Notes under the pieces: model-generated
The model's input: the letters and a program-made list of their open reading frames with translations, nothing else
Databases searched by the model: none
Told to the model about the DNA's origin: nothing
Assembly (NCBI GenBank): GCA_002344795.1
Contig: DDUM01000040.1
Coordinates: 7,543-32,840, forward strand
DNA: 25,298 nucleotides
DNA from: Flammeovirgaceae bacterium UBA2338
GTDB taxonomy: Bacteria > Bacteroidota > Bacteroidia > Cytophagales > Cyclobacteriaceae
Reading direction: 5' to 3'
Shown: piece by piece, positions 16,498 through 23,326 of the stretch
How the letters are laid out: each line of letters starts with the position of its first letter
How positions within the stretch are numbered: the stretch's first letter is position 1
Translations under genes and position numbers: made by a program

Positions 16498-17052
16498 ATG
16501 GCCGGGGACAATTACCTGATACAAGATCAACATGCAAAGTATTTCTTAACCCTGACGGTGATCAACTGGATTGATGCCTTTAGTCGCAAAGAACTCAGAG
16601 ACATAATAGTTGACTCACTAAACTTTTGCCAGGAGGCCAAGGGTCTGGATCTTTTTGCATGGGTCATTATGTCAAATCATGTGCATCTAGTTGCCTCATG
16701 TAGGCTGCCTCACCGAATGTCAGACTTTCTAAGAGATTTCAAAAAATTTACTTCAAAAAGAATTGTGGAAGCAATCCAGGAAATACCAGAAAGTCGAAGG
16801 GACTGGCTGTTAGATAAATTTTCATTTGAGGCAAGAAGGACAGGCAGGGCCAGAGATTATAAATTTTGGACTGATGGAAATCATGCCATTGACCTTGATA
16901 ATTCCAACATCGATATAATTGAAAAGATTGATTACATTCATGACAATCCTGTAAGGGCAGGCTTAGTACGAAATGCAGATGATTATTTATACAGCAGCGC
17001 CTGTGACTACAGCAGAAGAGAAAAGGGTTTGGTAAAAGTAATCGTAATATAA
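16498..17052 (+). CDS. REP-associated tyrosine transposase (RAYT, Y1 HUH family)
   Basis: A 184-residue single-strand endonuclease of the TnpA_REP/Transposase_17 family. It has the HUH metal motif SNHVHLV (H61, H63) and the helix with the probable nucleophile in YIHDNPVRAGLV (Y146), plus a YKFWTDGNHAIDL segment (121-133) typical of the family. The size is normal and the frame intact, so it may be active. RAYTs cut and join REP hairpins; the flanking hairpin units are its likely substrate. The last codons, from TTTGGTAAAAG at 17028 to the stop, recur at 17264 and 17439 inside the repeat array. The start ATG 16498 follows HP4 by 20 nt. Confidence 0.9.
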   Translation: MAGDNYLIQDQHAKYFLTLTVINWIDAFSRKELRDIIVDSLNFCQEAKGLDLFAWVIMSNHVHLVASCRLPHRMSDFLRDFKKFTSKRIVEAIQEIPESRRDWLLDKFSFEARRTGRARDYKFWTDGNHAIDLDNSNIDIIEKIDYIHDNPVRAGLVRNADDYLYSSACDYSRREKGLVKVIVI

Positions 17053-17104
17053 AAAGTTTTAAAAACAATTAATTCATAAGTCCCTGTTAGTAACAGGGAC
17101 TTAT
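17028..17104 (+). repeat. RAYT 3' tail plus half-unit ending in a perfect 13-bp hairpin
   Basis: Begins inside the 3' end of the transposase gene (TTTGGTAAAAG...), then HP3-like AGTTTTAAAAAC and HP4 at 17076-17104: ATAAGTCCCTGTT-agt-AACAGGGACTTAT, a perfect 13-bp stem. Compared with HP4 of U1, one T-A pair has become C-G and the T-G pair has become T-A, so pairing is kept although bases changed. Confidence 0.7.
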
Positions 17105-17116
17105 AATCGTATATAA

Positions 17117-17291
17117 TCGTCCTCGTTTGCAACGAGGACGAATGAGAAAAGCGATTCTATCGCTTACATGAGCTCAAAATTATATATGACTGAGAGATTG
17201 AGAAAGTAAAAGCGCTAAAAGCTCTCAATTCGTAAGCCCTCGTTATAAACGAGGACTATTCAATTTGGTAAAAATGAGCGTAGTATAAAAT
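17117..17291 (+). repeat. Composite repeat U2 with RAYT-derived tail
   Basis: HP1 17117-17141 (loop tgc), HP2 17149-17165, a region with ATTGAGA/TCTCAAT arms around 17200-17230 in place of HP3, and HP4 core CCTCGTT/AACGAGG around 17238-17254. It ends in a tail from 17264 that matches the last bases of the transposase gene at about 23 of 28 positions. Confidence 0.7.
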
Positions 17292-17318
17292 ATGTAAAAT
17301 CGTGTTAATCGTTGTTAA

Positions 17319-17467
17319 TCGTCCTCGTTTGCAACGAGGACGAATGAGAAAAGCGATTCTATCGCTTACATTGAGCCAAGTAAAAAGTGCTAAACAATTA
17401 ATTCACAAGCACTCGCTAAAAACAAGGACTTATTGAATTTTGGTAAGAGTCATTGTGTAATATAAGG
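17319..17467 (+). repeat. Composite repeat U3 with RAYT-derived tail
   Basis: HP1 17319-17343 (loop tgc) and HP2 17351-17367 are intact. HP3 and HP4 are degenerate (17381-17434). A tail beginning TTTGGTAAGAGT at 17439 again resembles the 3' end of the transposase gene. Preceded by ATCGTTGTTAATCG as in U0. Confidence 0.65.
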
Positions 17468-17472
17468 CGTAA

Positions 17473-17585
17473 TCGTCTTCGTTTGTAACGAGGACGAATG
17501 AGAAAAGCGATTCAATCGCTTACATTGAGCCAAGTAAAAAGTGCCAAACAATTAATTCACAAGCCCTCGTTACAAACGAGGACGA
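17473..17585 (+). repeat. Composite repeat U4 next to nth
   Basis: HP1 17473-17497 has one T-G pair (TCGTCTTCGTT/AACGAGGACGA). HP2 17505-17521 has loop tca. HP4 core is CCTCGTT-aca-AACGAGG at 17565-17581. The sequence between HP2 and HP4 is almost identical to that in U3. No tail is present; nth begins 31 nt later. Confidence 0.7.
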
Positions 17586-17616
17586 TTAATGACTTTTTAA
17601 ACACAAAGTAGAAAAC

Positions 17617-18252
17617 ATGACCCAAGCAGAGAAGGTAAAAGATATCCTTACCATTTTAAACAAACTTTATCCCAACCCTGAGGTTCCACTTCAACATAAA
17701 GACGCTTATACTTTATTGATATCAGTTTTGCTTTCCGCCCAATGTACGGACGAGCGCATTAACAAAACCACTCCCATTTTATTCAAACAAGCAGATAACC
17801 CCTATGATATGATGAAACTCTCCGTTGAGGAGATCAAAGAAATCATAAGACCTTGCGGACTATCACCCATGAAATCCAAGGGTATTGCAGGATTATCCAA
17901 AATTCTGGTTGAGAAATACGATGGTGAAGTGCCCAATACATTTGAAGCTCTGGAAGAATTACCCGCTGTGGGGCACAAGACTGCATCAGTGGTGATGGCA
18001 CAATGGTTCGGTATACCGGCATTTCCTGTAGATACACATATCCATAGGCTCGCGCATCGCTGGGGATTATCAAATGGTAAAAATGTAGTGCAAACTGAAA
18101 AAGACCTCAAACGGTTGATCCCTGAAAAAAAGTGGAACAAAGTCCATTTGCAGATCATTTACTTCGGAAGAGAATATTGCCCGGCAAGAGGCCATAAATG
18201 GGAATCCTGTCCGATTTGTAAAAAATATATGCCAAAAAAATTGAGGGACTGA
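17617..18252 (+). CDS. nth: Endonuclease III-like DNA glycosylase/AP lyase, altered Fe-S signature
   Basis: A 211-residue base-excision repair enzyme that removes oxidised pyrimidines and cleaves at the abasic site. The helix-hairpin-helix ELPAVGHKTASVV holds catalytic K121, and FPVDTHIHR holds catalytic D139. Substrate region LLSAQCTDERI is present. The C-terminal [4Fe-4S] signature of E. coli Nth (C-x6-C-x2-C-x5-C) is altered: cysteines are C188, C198 and C201, spaced x9 and x2, and no fourth cysteine follows before the end. Loss or remodelling of the cluster is inferred. The gene begins directly after the repeat array, so its promoter may lie within repeat sequence. A TAnnTTTG-like word follows its stop. 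Confidence 0.9.
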   Translation: MTQAEKVKDILTILNKLYPNPEVPLQHKDAYTLLISVLLSAQCTDERINKTTPILFKQADNPYDMMKLSVEEIKEIIRPCGLSPMKSKGIAGLSKILVEKYDGEVPNTFEALEELPAVGHKTASVVMAQWFGIPAFPVDTHIHRLAHRWGLSNGKNVVQTEKDLKRLIPEKKWNKVHLQIIYFGREYCPARGHKWESCPICKKYMPKKLRD

Positions 18253-18256
18253 TAAA

Positions 18257-18288
18257 TTTGGCTAATCACTAAAAGCAAAGAACCTTTG
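18257..18288 (+). promoter_or_regulatory. Candidate promoter of fmt-folA
   Basis: TTTG at 18257-18260 and AACCTTTG at 18281-18288 are 20 nt apart, close to TTTG / TAnnTTTG with one mismatch in the -7 element. It would leave about 15 nt of leader before GTG 18309. The -7 element also forms part of a small GCAAAG-aac-CTTTGC dyad (18275-18289). Confidence 0.4.
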
Positions 18289-18308
18289 CAACTTCAATAA
18301 CATAATTT

Positions 18309-19223
18309 GTGAATAGCTTAAGAATCATATTCATGGGTACCCCCGAGTTTGCTGTACCCAGTTTACAAACTCTTATCGATCATCATTTCAATGTAGTGGC
18401 TGTCATTACAGCCCCAGACAGGCCACAAGGTCGCGGACAAAAGTTAACAGCATCGCCAGTAAAACAATGCGCATTGGAAAACAATATTCCTGTGCTTCAA
18501 CCCACCAACCTAAAATCTTCAGATTTTTTGGAACAACTAAAGAATTACAATGCCAATCTGCAGATTGTTGTCGCCTTCCGAATGCTGCCGGAGGCCGTTT
18601 GGTCAATGCCCTCATTGGGCACGTTCAATTTACACGCCTCCCTCCTTCCTCAGTACCGGGGTGCTGCTCCCATTAACTGGGCAATTATCAATGGAGAGAC
18701 GGAAACAGGTGTAACTACATTTTTCCTCAAACATGAAATTGACACTGGAAGTATAATCTTTCAGGAGAAGGAACCTATTCATTCGGAAGATACTGTTGGG
18801 ACTCTTTATGAAAGACTAATGACAAAAGGAGCGGCTCTGGTATTAAAGACAGTGAAAGCTATTGAAAGCGGAGACTATCCCTCCCTACCTCAGGATAATA
18901 CAGCAGAAGTAAAACATGCTCCAAAGATTTTTAAAGAAACCTGTCAGATAGACTGGAGCCAAAGCTCAAAAAAGATAATTGACTTTGTGAGAGGCTTGAG
19001 TCCCTACCCATCTGCCTGGACTAAAATCAACGGAAAAACCTACAAAATATTTAAAGTGTCACGAATAGCGCATGATCACAAAAGCGAAAGCACTTATTTA
19101 ACAAATCAAAAAGATGAGCTTCATTTCAAAACTAAAGATGGTTGGTTAAGTATTGATGAACTTCAGCCTGAAGGAAAAAAACGAATGAACATCAAGGATT
19201 TTTTTAGAGGAAATAAAATTTAG
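18309..19223 (+). CDS. fmt: Methionyl-tRNA formyltransferase
   Basis: A 304-residue enzyme that formylates initiator Met-tRNA using 10-formyl-tetrahydrofolate. The N-terminal Rossmann domain starts IIFMGTPEFAVPSL. Catalytic residues are in FNLHASLLPQYRGAAPIN (N107, H109, with the SLLP motif) and EIDTGSII (D145). A C-terminal OB-like domain follows (about 205-304), with SPYPSAWTKING. The start is GTG 18309, which gives the normal family N-terminus. folA follows after 1 nt, so the two are almost certainly co-transcribed; both concern tetrahydrofolate. Confidence 0.95.
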   Translation: MNSLRIIFMGTPEFAVPSLQTLIDHHFNVVAVITAPDRPQGRGQKLTASPVKQCALENNIPVLQPTNLKSSDFLEQLKNYNANLQIVVAFRMLPEAVWSMPSLGTFNLHASLLPQYRGAAPINWAIINGETETGVTTFFLKHEIDTGSIIFQEKEPIHSEDTVGTLYERLMTKGAALVLKTVKAIESGDYPSLPQDNTAEVKHAPKIFKETCQIDWSQSSKKIIDFVRGLSPYPSAWTKINGKTYKIFKVSRIAHDHKSESTYLTNQKDELHFKTKDGWLSIDELQPEGKKRMNIKDFFRGNKI

Positions 19224-19224
19224 T

Positions 19225-19731
19225 ATGACAATATCATTGATTGCCGCTGTAGCCAAAAACCGTGTAATAGGAAAAGAAAATGACCTCCCCTGGCAATTGC
19301 CTGATGACATGAAATACTTTATGCAAACCACATCGGGACATCATGTACTGATGGGTAGAAAAAATTATGATTCTTTACCCAACAAGTTTAAGCCACTCCC
19401 TAACCGAACCAACATAGTCGTTACCCGACAGGAAGAATTTAAAGCACCCGGATGCATTGTAGTAAGCTCAATTGAAAAGGGAATTGAGATCGCATTACAA
19501 AATAAGGAAGAGGAATTTTTTGTCATTGGTGGAGCACAGATATATGCTCAGTCATTGGAAAGAGCGGATTACCTGTATCTCACTGAAATCAATGCAGAAA
19601 TAGAGGGTGACACTTACTTTCCTATGATCAAATCTGATGAATGGACGGAGATATCCCGAAAACCTCATGCTATCGATGAAAAACATCGTTATTCATTTGA
19701 TTTCGTAATTTACAAACGAAAGAATAAATAG
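19225..19731 (+). CDS. folA: Dihydrofolate reductase
   Basis: A 168-residue enzyme reducing dihydrofolate to tetrahydrofolate with NADPH. Motifs: SLIAAVAKNRVIGKENDLPW at the N-terminus, LPDDMKYF with the catalytic acid at D28, MGRKNYDSLP for cofactor binding, and FFVIGGAQIY for the glycine loop. Length is normal. ATG 19225 is 1 nt from the fmt stop. No thyA is visible nearby. Pairing with fmt couples folate supply to its use in initiation. Confidence 0.95.
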   Translation: MTISLIAAVAKNRVIGKENDLPWQLPDDMKYFMQTTSGHHVLMGRKNYDSLPNKFKPLPNRTNIVVTRQEEFKAPGCIVVSSIEKGIEIALQNKEEEFFVIGGAQIYAQSLERADYLYLTEINAEIEGDTYFPMIKSDEWTEISRKPHAIDEKHRYSFDFVIYKRKNK

Positions 19732-19763
19732 CTTTTTATTATACACCCTCAACCACCAACACA

Positions 19764-20141
19764 ATGGAAAGTCATAAACGAATTTTGGGCATCCTATACA
19801 TTATCTCCGGAGCCCTACAAATGATATTTATTTTTGGTCTGTCGATGTTTATATCGACCGTCCTCGCGTTTGCCATGCGTGAGGTTGACCCAGGACAGGA
19901 AGTGATTATTGAATTGATCACAAGCATTTTCCAGTTTCTCCCTGCCGTTATTATTATCTTCTTTTCAATCCCAGCGATCATTGCAGGAATCGGGCTTTTA
20001 TACAAACAATCATGGGCGTTGGTAATGGCACTTATCCTGGGGTGTTTCAAATTATTTTCCTTTCCAATAGGTACAGCATTGGGAGTCTATACCATTTGGG
20101 TTTATGTTGAACAAAACAAACAATCCAAAGAAACCCTATAA
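19764..20141 (+). CDS. Small membrane protein of unknown function
   Basis: A 125-residue protein with three hydrophobic segments, about residues 8-38, 55-79 and 83-112. Short loops and a charged hydrophilic C-terminus (VEQNKQSKETL) follow. The segment GIGLLYKQSWALVMALILG resembles small DUF-type membrane proteins of Bacteroidota. Its stop codon overlaps the start of the next gene in a TAATG arrangement, indicating translational coupling to the SDR gene. No enzymatic motif was seen. Confidence 0.7.
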   Translation: MESHKRILGILYIISGALQMIFIFGLSMFISTVLAFAMREVDPGQEVIIELITSIFQFLPAVIIIFFSIPAIIAGIGLLYKQSWALVMALILGCFKLFSFPIGTALGVYTIWVYVEQNKQSKETL

Positions 20142-20941
20142 TGGCGTACTTTAAAGACAAAGTAGTATGGGTGACTGGTGCCTCTTCAGGAATTGGAGAA
20201 GCATTAACCTATGAATTATCCAAACGAGGTGCGCGGCTCGTTCTTTCCGCCAGAAGAAAAGAAGCACTAGAAAAAGTAAAAGGGAATTGCGCCTCCTCCG
20301 CACAGAGCAATATCAAAATTCTTCCTTTGGATCTTGCCGCAGCAGACACCTTGAAACTTAGTGTGGAAGCGGCCATCCAGTCTTTTGGCAGGATAGATGT
20401 ACTTATTAATAATGGTGGAATAAGTCAACGAGGTTTGGCAATTGAAACCTCACTAGAGGTAGACCGAAGAATAATGGAAGTCAATTATTTTGGTGCCATT
20501 GCCTTAACAAAGTATTTACTGCCACATCTTATCCAACAAAAAAGCGGACATTTTGCTGTGATCTCAAGCCTTACAGGAAAGTTCGGTACCCCTTTCAGGT
20601 CGGGCTATGCCGCAGCCAAACATGCACTGCATGGTTTTTTTGATTCATTGCGAGCTGAATTGTGGAAGAACAATATAAAGGTTACCCTAATCGCACCAGG
20701 ATTCATTCAAACAACGATATCTGTTTCTGCACTTACGGGCGATGGCACGCAATTGAATAAAATGGACGATGCCCAAAGCAACGGCATGCCGGTAGCGAAA
20801 GCAGCCAGGCAAATTGCCAATGCTATCGCCAGTAGAAAAAACGAAGTATACATCGGAGGAAAGGAGACACTTGGCGTGCATATCAAAAGGTTCTTTCCTG
20901 GGTTTTTCTCACGAATGATAAGGAATGCTAAAGTGAGGTAA
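20141..20941 (+). CDS. Short-chain dehydrogenase/reductase
   Basis: A 266-residue NAD(P)-dependent oxidoreductase of the classical SDR family. Cofactor motif TGASSGIG is at 12-19, LINNGGI around 88-94, catalytic serine in ISSLTG (S142/S143), and YAAAK with Y156 and K160. The order and spacing match DHRS7-like SDRs. The basic residues after strand 2 (SARRKEALEK) suggest NADPH preference. Substrate is unknown. The start overlaps the previous stop by 1 nt, and a TauE-type permease follows after 25 nt, so the three likely form one transcript. Confidence 0.88.
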   Translation: MAYFKDKVVWVTGASSGIGEALTYELSKRGARLVLSARRKEALEKVKGNCASSAQSNIKILPLDLAAADTLKLSVEAAIQSFGRIDVLINNGGISQRGLAIETSLEVDRRIMEVNYFGAIALTKYLLPHLIQQKSGHFAVISSLTGKFGTPFRSGYAAAKHALHGFFDSLRAELWKNNIKVTLIAPGFIQTTISVSALTGDGTQLNKMDDAQSNGMPVAKAARQIANAIASRKNEVYIGGKETLGVHIKRFFPGFFSRMIRNAKVR

Positions 20942-20966
20942 GCCGCAGCAAAATAATTTTTGAATC

Positions 20967-21722
20967 ATGTCTCCATGGCTTGAGTACCCCATTTATATTG
21001 CTGTTGGCATCTTCACTGGTTTTCTAAATACAGTGGCGGGTGGCGGATCACTCATCTCTATGCCCATCCTTATTTTTATGGGATTGCCCGGAACGGTCGC
21101 TAACGGAACAAACCGTGTAGCGATTCTGGCTCAAAATTTATTTGCCGTAGGGGGATTCCATAGCAAAGGCGTGCAGTTACCTCTTCCCTACACCTATTAC
21201 CTCTCCGGAGTTTCCCTTCTTGGCGGACTGATTGGAGCATGGTTAGCTACTGACATCTCGGATATTGTATTCAACAGAATACTTGCTATAGTAATGGTAG
21301 TGGTGGTAATCTCTATCCTATTTAATCGCTCCTCATCAAAACAGGGCAGTGAAGAAAATTTGACCCCCTCAAGAGTGGTCATAGGTTGTATTCTTTTTTT
21401 CCTTTTGGGGATTTATGGCGGTTTCCTTCAGGCAGGGATAGGATTCATGGTCATTGCAATGCTCACACATGTCAACAATTTCAACCTTGTAAAAATCAAT
21501 TACATCAAAGTTTTTGCCGCATTGCTTTACACCGGAGCAGCCGTTCTCATTTTCGCTATAGGAGATAAAATTATTTGGACGATAGGGCTAACCCTGGCCA
21601 TCGGCCAAAGTATTGGTGCCTGGTACGCAAGCCGATGGTCCGTAGGAGCAGGCGAAAAGTGGATCAAACGAATTCTTGTTGTATCAGTAATAGCTATGGC
21701 GATTAAGTTGTGGTTTTTTTAA
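20967..21722 (+). CDS. TauE/SafE family membrane permease
   Basis: A 251-residue integral membrane protein with about eight hydrophobic segments in two similar halves. Family marks are GFLNTVAGGGSLISMPIL in the first half and GIYGGFLQAGIGFMVIAML in the second, the paired glycine-rich motifs of sulfite exporter TauE/SafE proteins. Members move sulfite, sulfoacetate or other small organic anions; the substrate cannot be read here. The gene ends just before the second repeat block and no intrinsic terminator was found after it. Confidence 0.88.
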   Translation: MSPWLEYPIYIAVGIFTGFLNTVAGGGSLISMPILIFMGLPGTVANGTNRVAILAQNLFAVGGFHSKGVQLPLPYTYYLSGVSLLGGLIGAWLATDISDIVFNRILAIVMVVVVISILFNRSSSKQGSEENLTPSRVVIGCILFFLLGIYGGFLQAGIGFMVIAMLTHVNNFNLVKINYIKVFAALLYTGAAVLIFAIGDKIIWTIGLTLAIGQSIGAWYASRWSVGAGEKWIKRILVVSVIAMAIKLWFF

Positions 21723-21743
21723 AAAATTCTAGGTGGTAAGCCC

Positions 21744-21828
21744 TTAAGTGAGGTCAGGTCTTCCAACCTGACAGAACGGTGAGGGGTACAAAGATACTCC
21801 CCTAATGTGTTGTTATTAACTATCCACC
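21744..21828. repeat. Long hairpin repeat R1
   Basis: First of three copies of a unit beginning TTAAGTGAGGTCAGGT. It contains hairpin GTCAGGT-cttcca-ACCTGAC (21753-21772), and an AGGGG...CCCCT pair (21782-21803), then AATGTGTTG and TATCCACC. It is 85 nt long and lacks the 21-nt motif that ends R2 and R3. Confidence 0.8.
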
Positions 21829-21934
21829 TTAAGTGAGGTCAGGTCTTCCCACCTAACAGAGCGGTGAGGGGTACTGAGATACTCCCCTAATGTGTTGATA
21901 TTACCCATCCACCCGCTGCTATAGGATGGTTTTA
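21829..21934. repeat. Long hairpin repeat R2
   Basis: Second copy, about 105 nt. The first hairpin is weakened (ACCTAAC instead of ACCTGAC). The end, 21915-21935, is one copy of the 21-nt motif GCTGCTATAGG..., the same motif that forms the tandem array further right. Confidence 0.8.
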
Positions 21935-22040
21935 TAAGTGAGGTCAGGTCTTCCGACCTGACAGAACGGTGAGGGGTACAGAGATACCCCCTTAATGTGT
22001 TGCTATTACCCACCCACCCGCTGCTACAAGGAGGTTTTCA
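21935..22040. repeat. Long hairpin repeat R3
   Basis: Third copy. The first hairpin is perfect over 8 bp (GTCAGGTC-ttcc-GACCTGAC, 21943-21962). The second has GGGGTA/TACCCC arms. It ends in a 21-nt motif at 22020-22040 that leads in phase into the tandem array. R2 and R3 are exactly 105 nt apart. Confidence 0.8.
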
Positions 22041-22250
22041 GTTGCTATAAAGGACTACGCCTGTGCAACAACGCTCCCGCAAGTTGACATAAGCCATCCG
22101 CCAGTTGCTATAAGGGGCTGATCCGTTGCAATATCCTTTTGTCCTGTTGCTATAACGGACTGATCCGTTGCAATAAAGCACTCGCCTGTTGCTATAAACA
22201 ACTAGCCCGTTGCCATAAGGCATAAGTCAGCAGCCATAAGGCACCCTCCC
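22020..22250. repeat. 21-nt tandem repeat array, about 11 copies
   Basis: Copies start every 21 nt at 22020, 22041, 22062, 22083, 22104, 22125, 22146, 22167, 22188, 22209 and 22230. The conserved part is GTTGCTATAA or GTTGCAATAA, followed by a variable 11-nt part often ending CC or CCT. Spacing is exact throughout, although the copies have diverged in sequence. No gene was found here; the reverse-strand open frame is a by-product of the period of seven codons. Confidence 0.85.
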
Positions 22251-22493
22251 AAAAGAAAAAGGTGTCCCTCTCCTGCGATAAGCCACCCTCCTCCTGCAAC
22301 CAAACCCCAACCCCTCACCCCTGAGCTCCCTCCCAAGGCGTTTTTATAAGAATTTCCTAATAACGCATAATGATCTTCGGTGTTTCATTTCTAACCCAGA
22401 AAAATATTTAAAATATTTTTTAAAAATACGCAACCATTTCATAGGGTTTTTCCGTTATAAAAGTATGTTAAACAATTTAAACCCATATCAATT
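22251..22493. other. Intergenic stretch: C-rich decay zone then AT-rich leader
   Basis: 22251-22340 is pyrimidine-rich with degenerate relics of the 21-nt motif (TCCTGCGATAAGCC, TCCTGCAACC) and runs such as CCCCAACCCCTCACCCC. From 22350 it becomes AT-rich and probably carries the promoter of the gene at 22494, though no good TAnnTTTG element was found. No ORF or RNA gene was recognised. Confidence 0.5.
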
Positions 22494-23210
22494 ATGTCCA
22501 ACGTTAAAAACTTGCAATCCCTTGAGAAGCTCTTGGGCATCTGCACCGGGTTAGGAGGATCTTACAACCCCGGAAACCAAAACCTTCAGGTGAAAGCAAT
22601 GGCCACCTTGTTGAGCCAGGCACAAACTGTATTAAGCGAAGTAGATACCGCCCGAACAGGCTTTGAAGTAGCCACCAATGCGCGTGAACAAGCTTTCGGC
22701 ACACTAAGACCACTGACTACACGTATCATCAGTGCGTTGATTGCCGGTGGCGCCATGCCGCAAACCGTAGCCGATGCCAGAACCATGTCGCGCAAAATGT
22801 ACGGACGCGTTATGGCAGACAGGGCTCCCGTCCCTTTGGAAGGTGAAGAAAAGCCCAAGACCAAACGCAGAGCACGTGGCACCGATTACTCCAGTCTGGT
22901 GGCACACTTTGCCAAACTGTTGGAAACAGTATCTGCATCACCCCGCTACAAAACCAATGAGCAGGAGCTTATGGTCGAGTCACTTAAAAAGTACCTCGCC
23001 AACCTGCAAAAACACAACAGCAGCGTGATCGATGCAACCGTATCCTGGCAAGAGGCCCGCAGAAAAAGAAATGAGGTGTTCTATCAGCTTGACAAGAACC
23101 TCTATGATGTAGGGCAACGGTCCAAACAGTACGTGAAGTCGTTATTCGGATTTAGCAGTTCTGAGTACCAAACTGTCAGAAAAATTCGTTTTACTAAACC
23201 CAGAGTATGA
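22494..23210 (+). CDS. Uncharacterised helical protein, Bacteroidota family
   Basis: A 238-residue protein with no signal peptide or membrane segment, expected to be mainly alpha-helical. The N-terminus has YNPGNQNLQVKAMATLLSQA, the middle RPLTTRIISALIAGGAMPQT and a basic linker around residues 117-129 (EGEEKPKTKRRARG). The end has DVGQRSKQYVKSLFGFSSSE, closing on RFTKPRV. I recall a similar family repeated in many Bacteroidota genomes, ending in a YVKSLFG-type motif, but know no function. Codon use looks more GC-rich than the neighbours. It is a single-gene unit: repeats lie on its left and its own terminator on its right. Confidence 0.75.
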   Translation: MSNVKNLQSLEKLLGICTGLGGSYNPGNQNLQVKAMATLLSQAQTVLSEVDTARTGFEVATNAREQAFGTLRPLTTRIISALIAGGAMPQTVADARTMSRKMYGRVMADRAPVPLEGEEKPKTKRRARGTDYSSLVAHFAKLLETVSASPRYKTNEQELMVESLKKYLANLQKHNSSVIDATVSWQEARRKRNEVFYQLDKNLYDVGQRSKQYVKSLFGFSSSEYQTVRKIRFTKPRV

Positions 23211-23234
23211 TGAAACAACATGTGGCATATCCTT

Positions 23235-23269
23235 AAAACCCTGACACCGCGAGGTCGTCAGGGTTTTTT
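23235..23269 (+). terminator. Intrinsic terminator after the helical protein gene
   Basis: Arms AACCCTGAC (23237-23245) and GTCAGGGTT (23257-23265) enclose a loop that can itself pair (ACC-GCGA-GGT), followed by TTTTTT. It stands about 25 nt after the stop at 23210 and stops rightward transcription before the convergent paaN gene. Confidence 0.9.
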
Positions 23270-23326
23270 GTTATAATTCATTTCTCAATGACACAATGCT
23301 TGCTCGCTTCGGGACAAGAAAATTTG

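Larger units (their letters stand above)
16318..17585. mobile_element. RAYT transposase locus with array of composite hairpin repeats
   Basis: The gap between the NamZ-like gene and nth is filled by a REP-associated tyrosine transposase gene and at least four copies of a composite repeat, plus fragments. A full unit, in order, has: HP1, a perfect 11-bp hairpin (TCGTCCTCGTT-tgt/tgc-AACGAGGACGA); the constant word GAATGAGAAAAGCGAT, whose end opens HP2 (AAGCGAT-n3-ATCGCTT); a weaker HP3; and HP4, another CCTCGTT-type hairpin. The transposase sits between an HP4 and a partial unit. No insertion-sequence terminal inverted repeat or target duplication was seen, as expected for this single-strand transposase family. 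Confidence 0.8.

Noticed and set aside
16363..17585. CRISPR array
   Set aside because: The repeated units are over 100 nt, internally palindromic and partly degenerate, spacings are irregular, intervening sequence is itself related, and no cas gene is near.
16363..17585. Integron attC sites
   Set aside because: No integrase gene, no R and L box arrangement and no gene cassettes between the hairpins; a RAYT explains the hairpins better.
21816..22013. Reverse-strand ORF of 65 codons with repeated TPHRSVR-EDLTS words
   Set aside because: It is translation of R2 and R3 in phase, because they are 105 nt (35 codons) apart. No start signal, and the DNA is hairpin repeat.
22038..22223. Reverse-strand ORF with a seven-residue repeat (YSN/YCN words)
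   Set aside because: The 21-nt array keeps any frame periodic, so an open frame is easily produced. No promoter or start context supports a protein.
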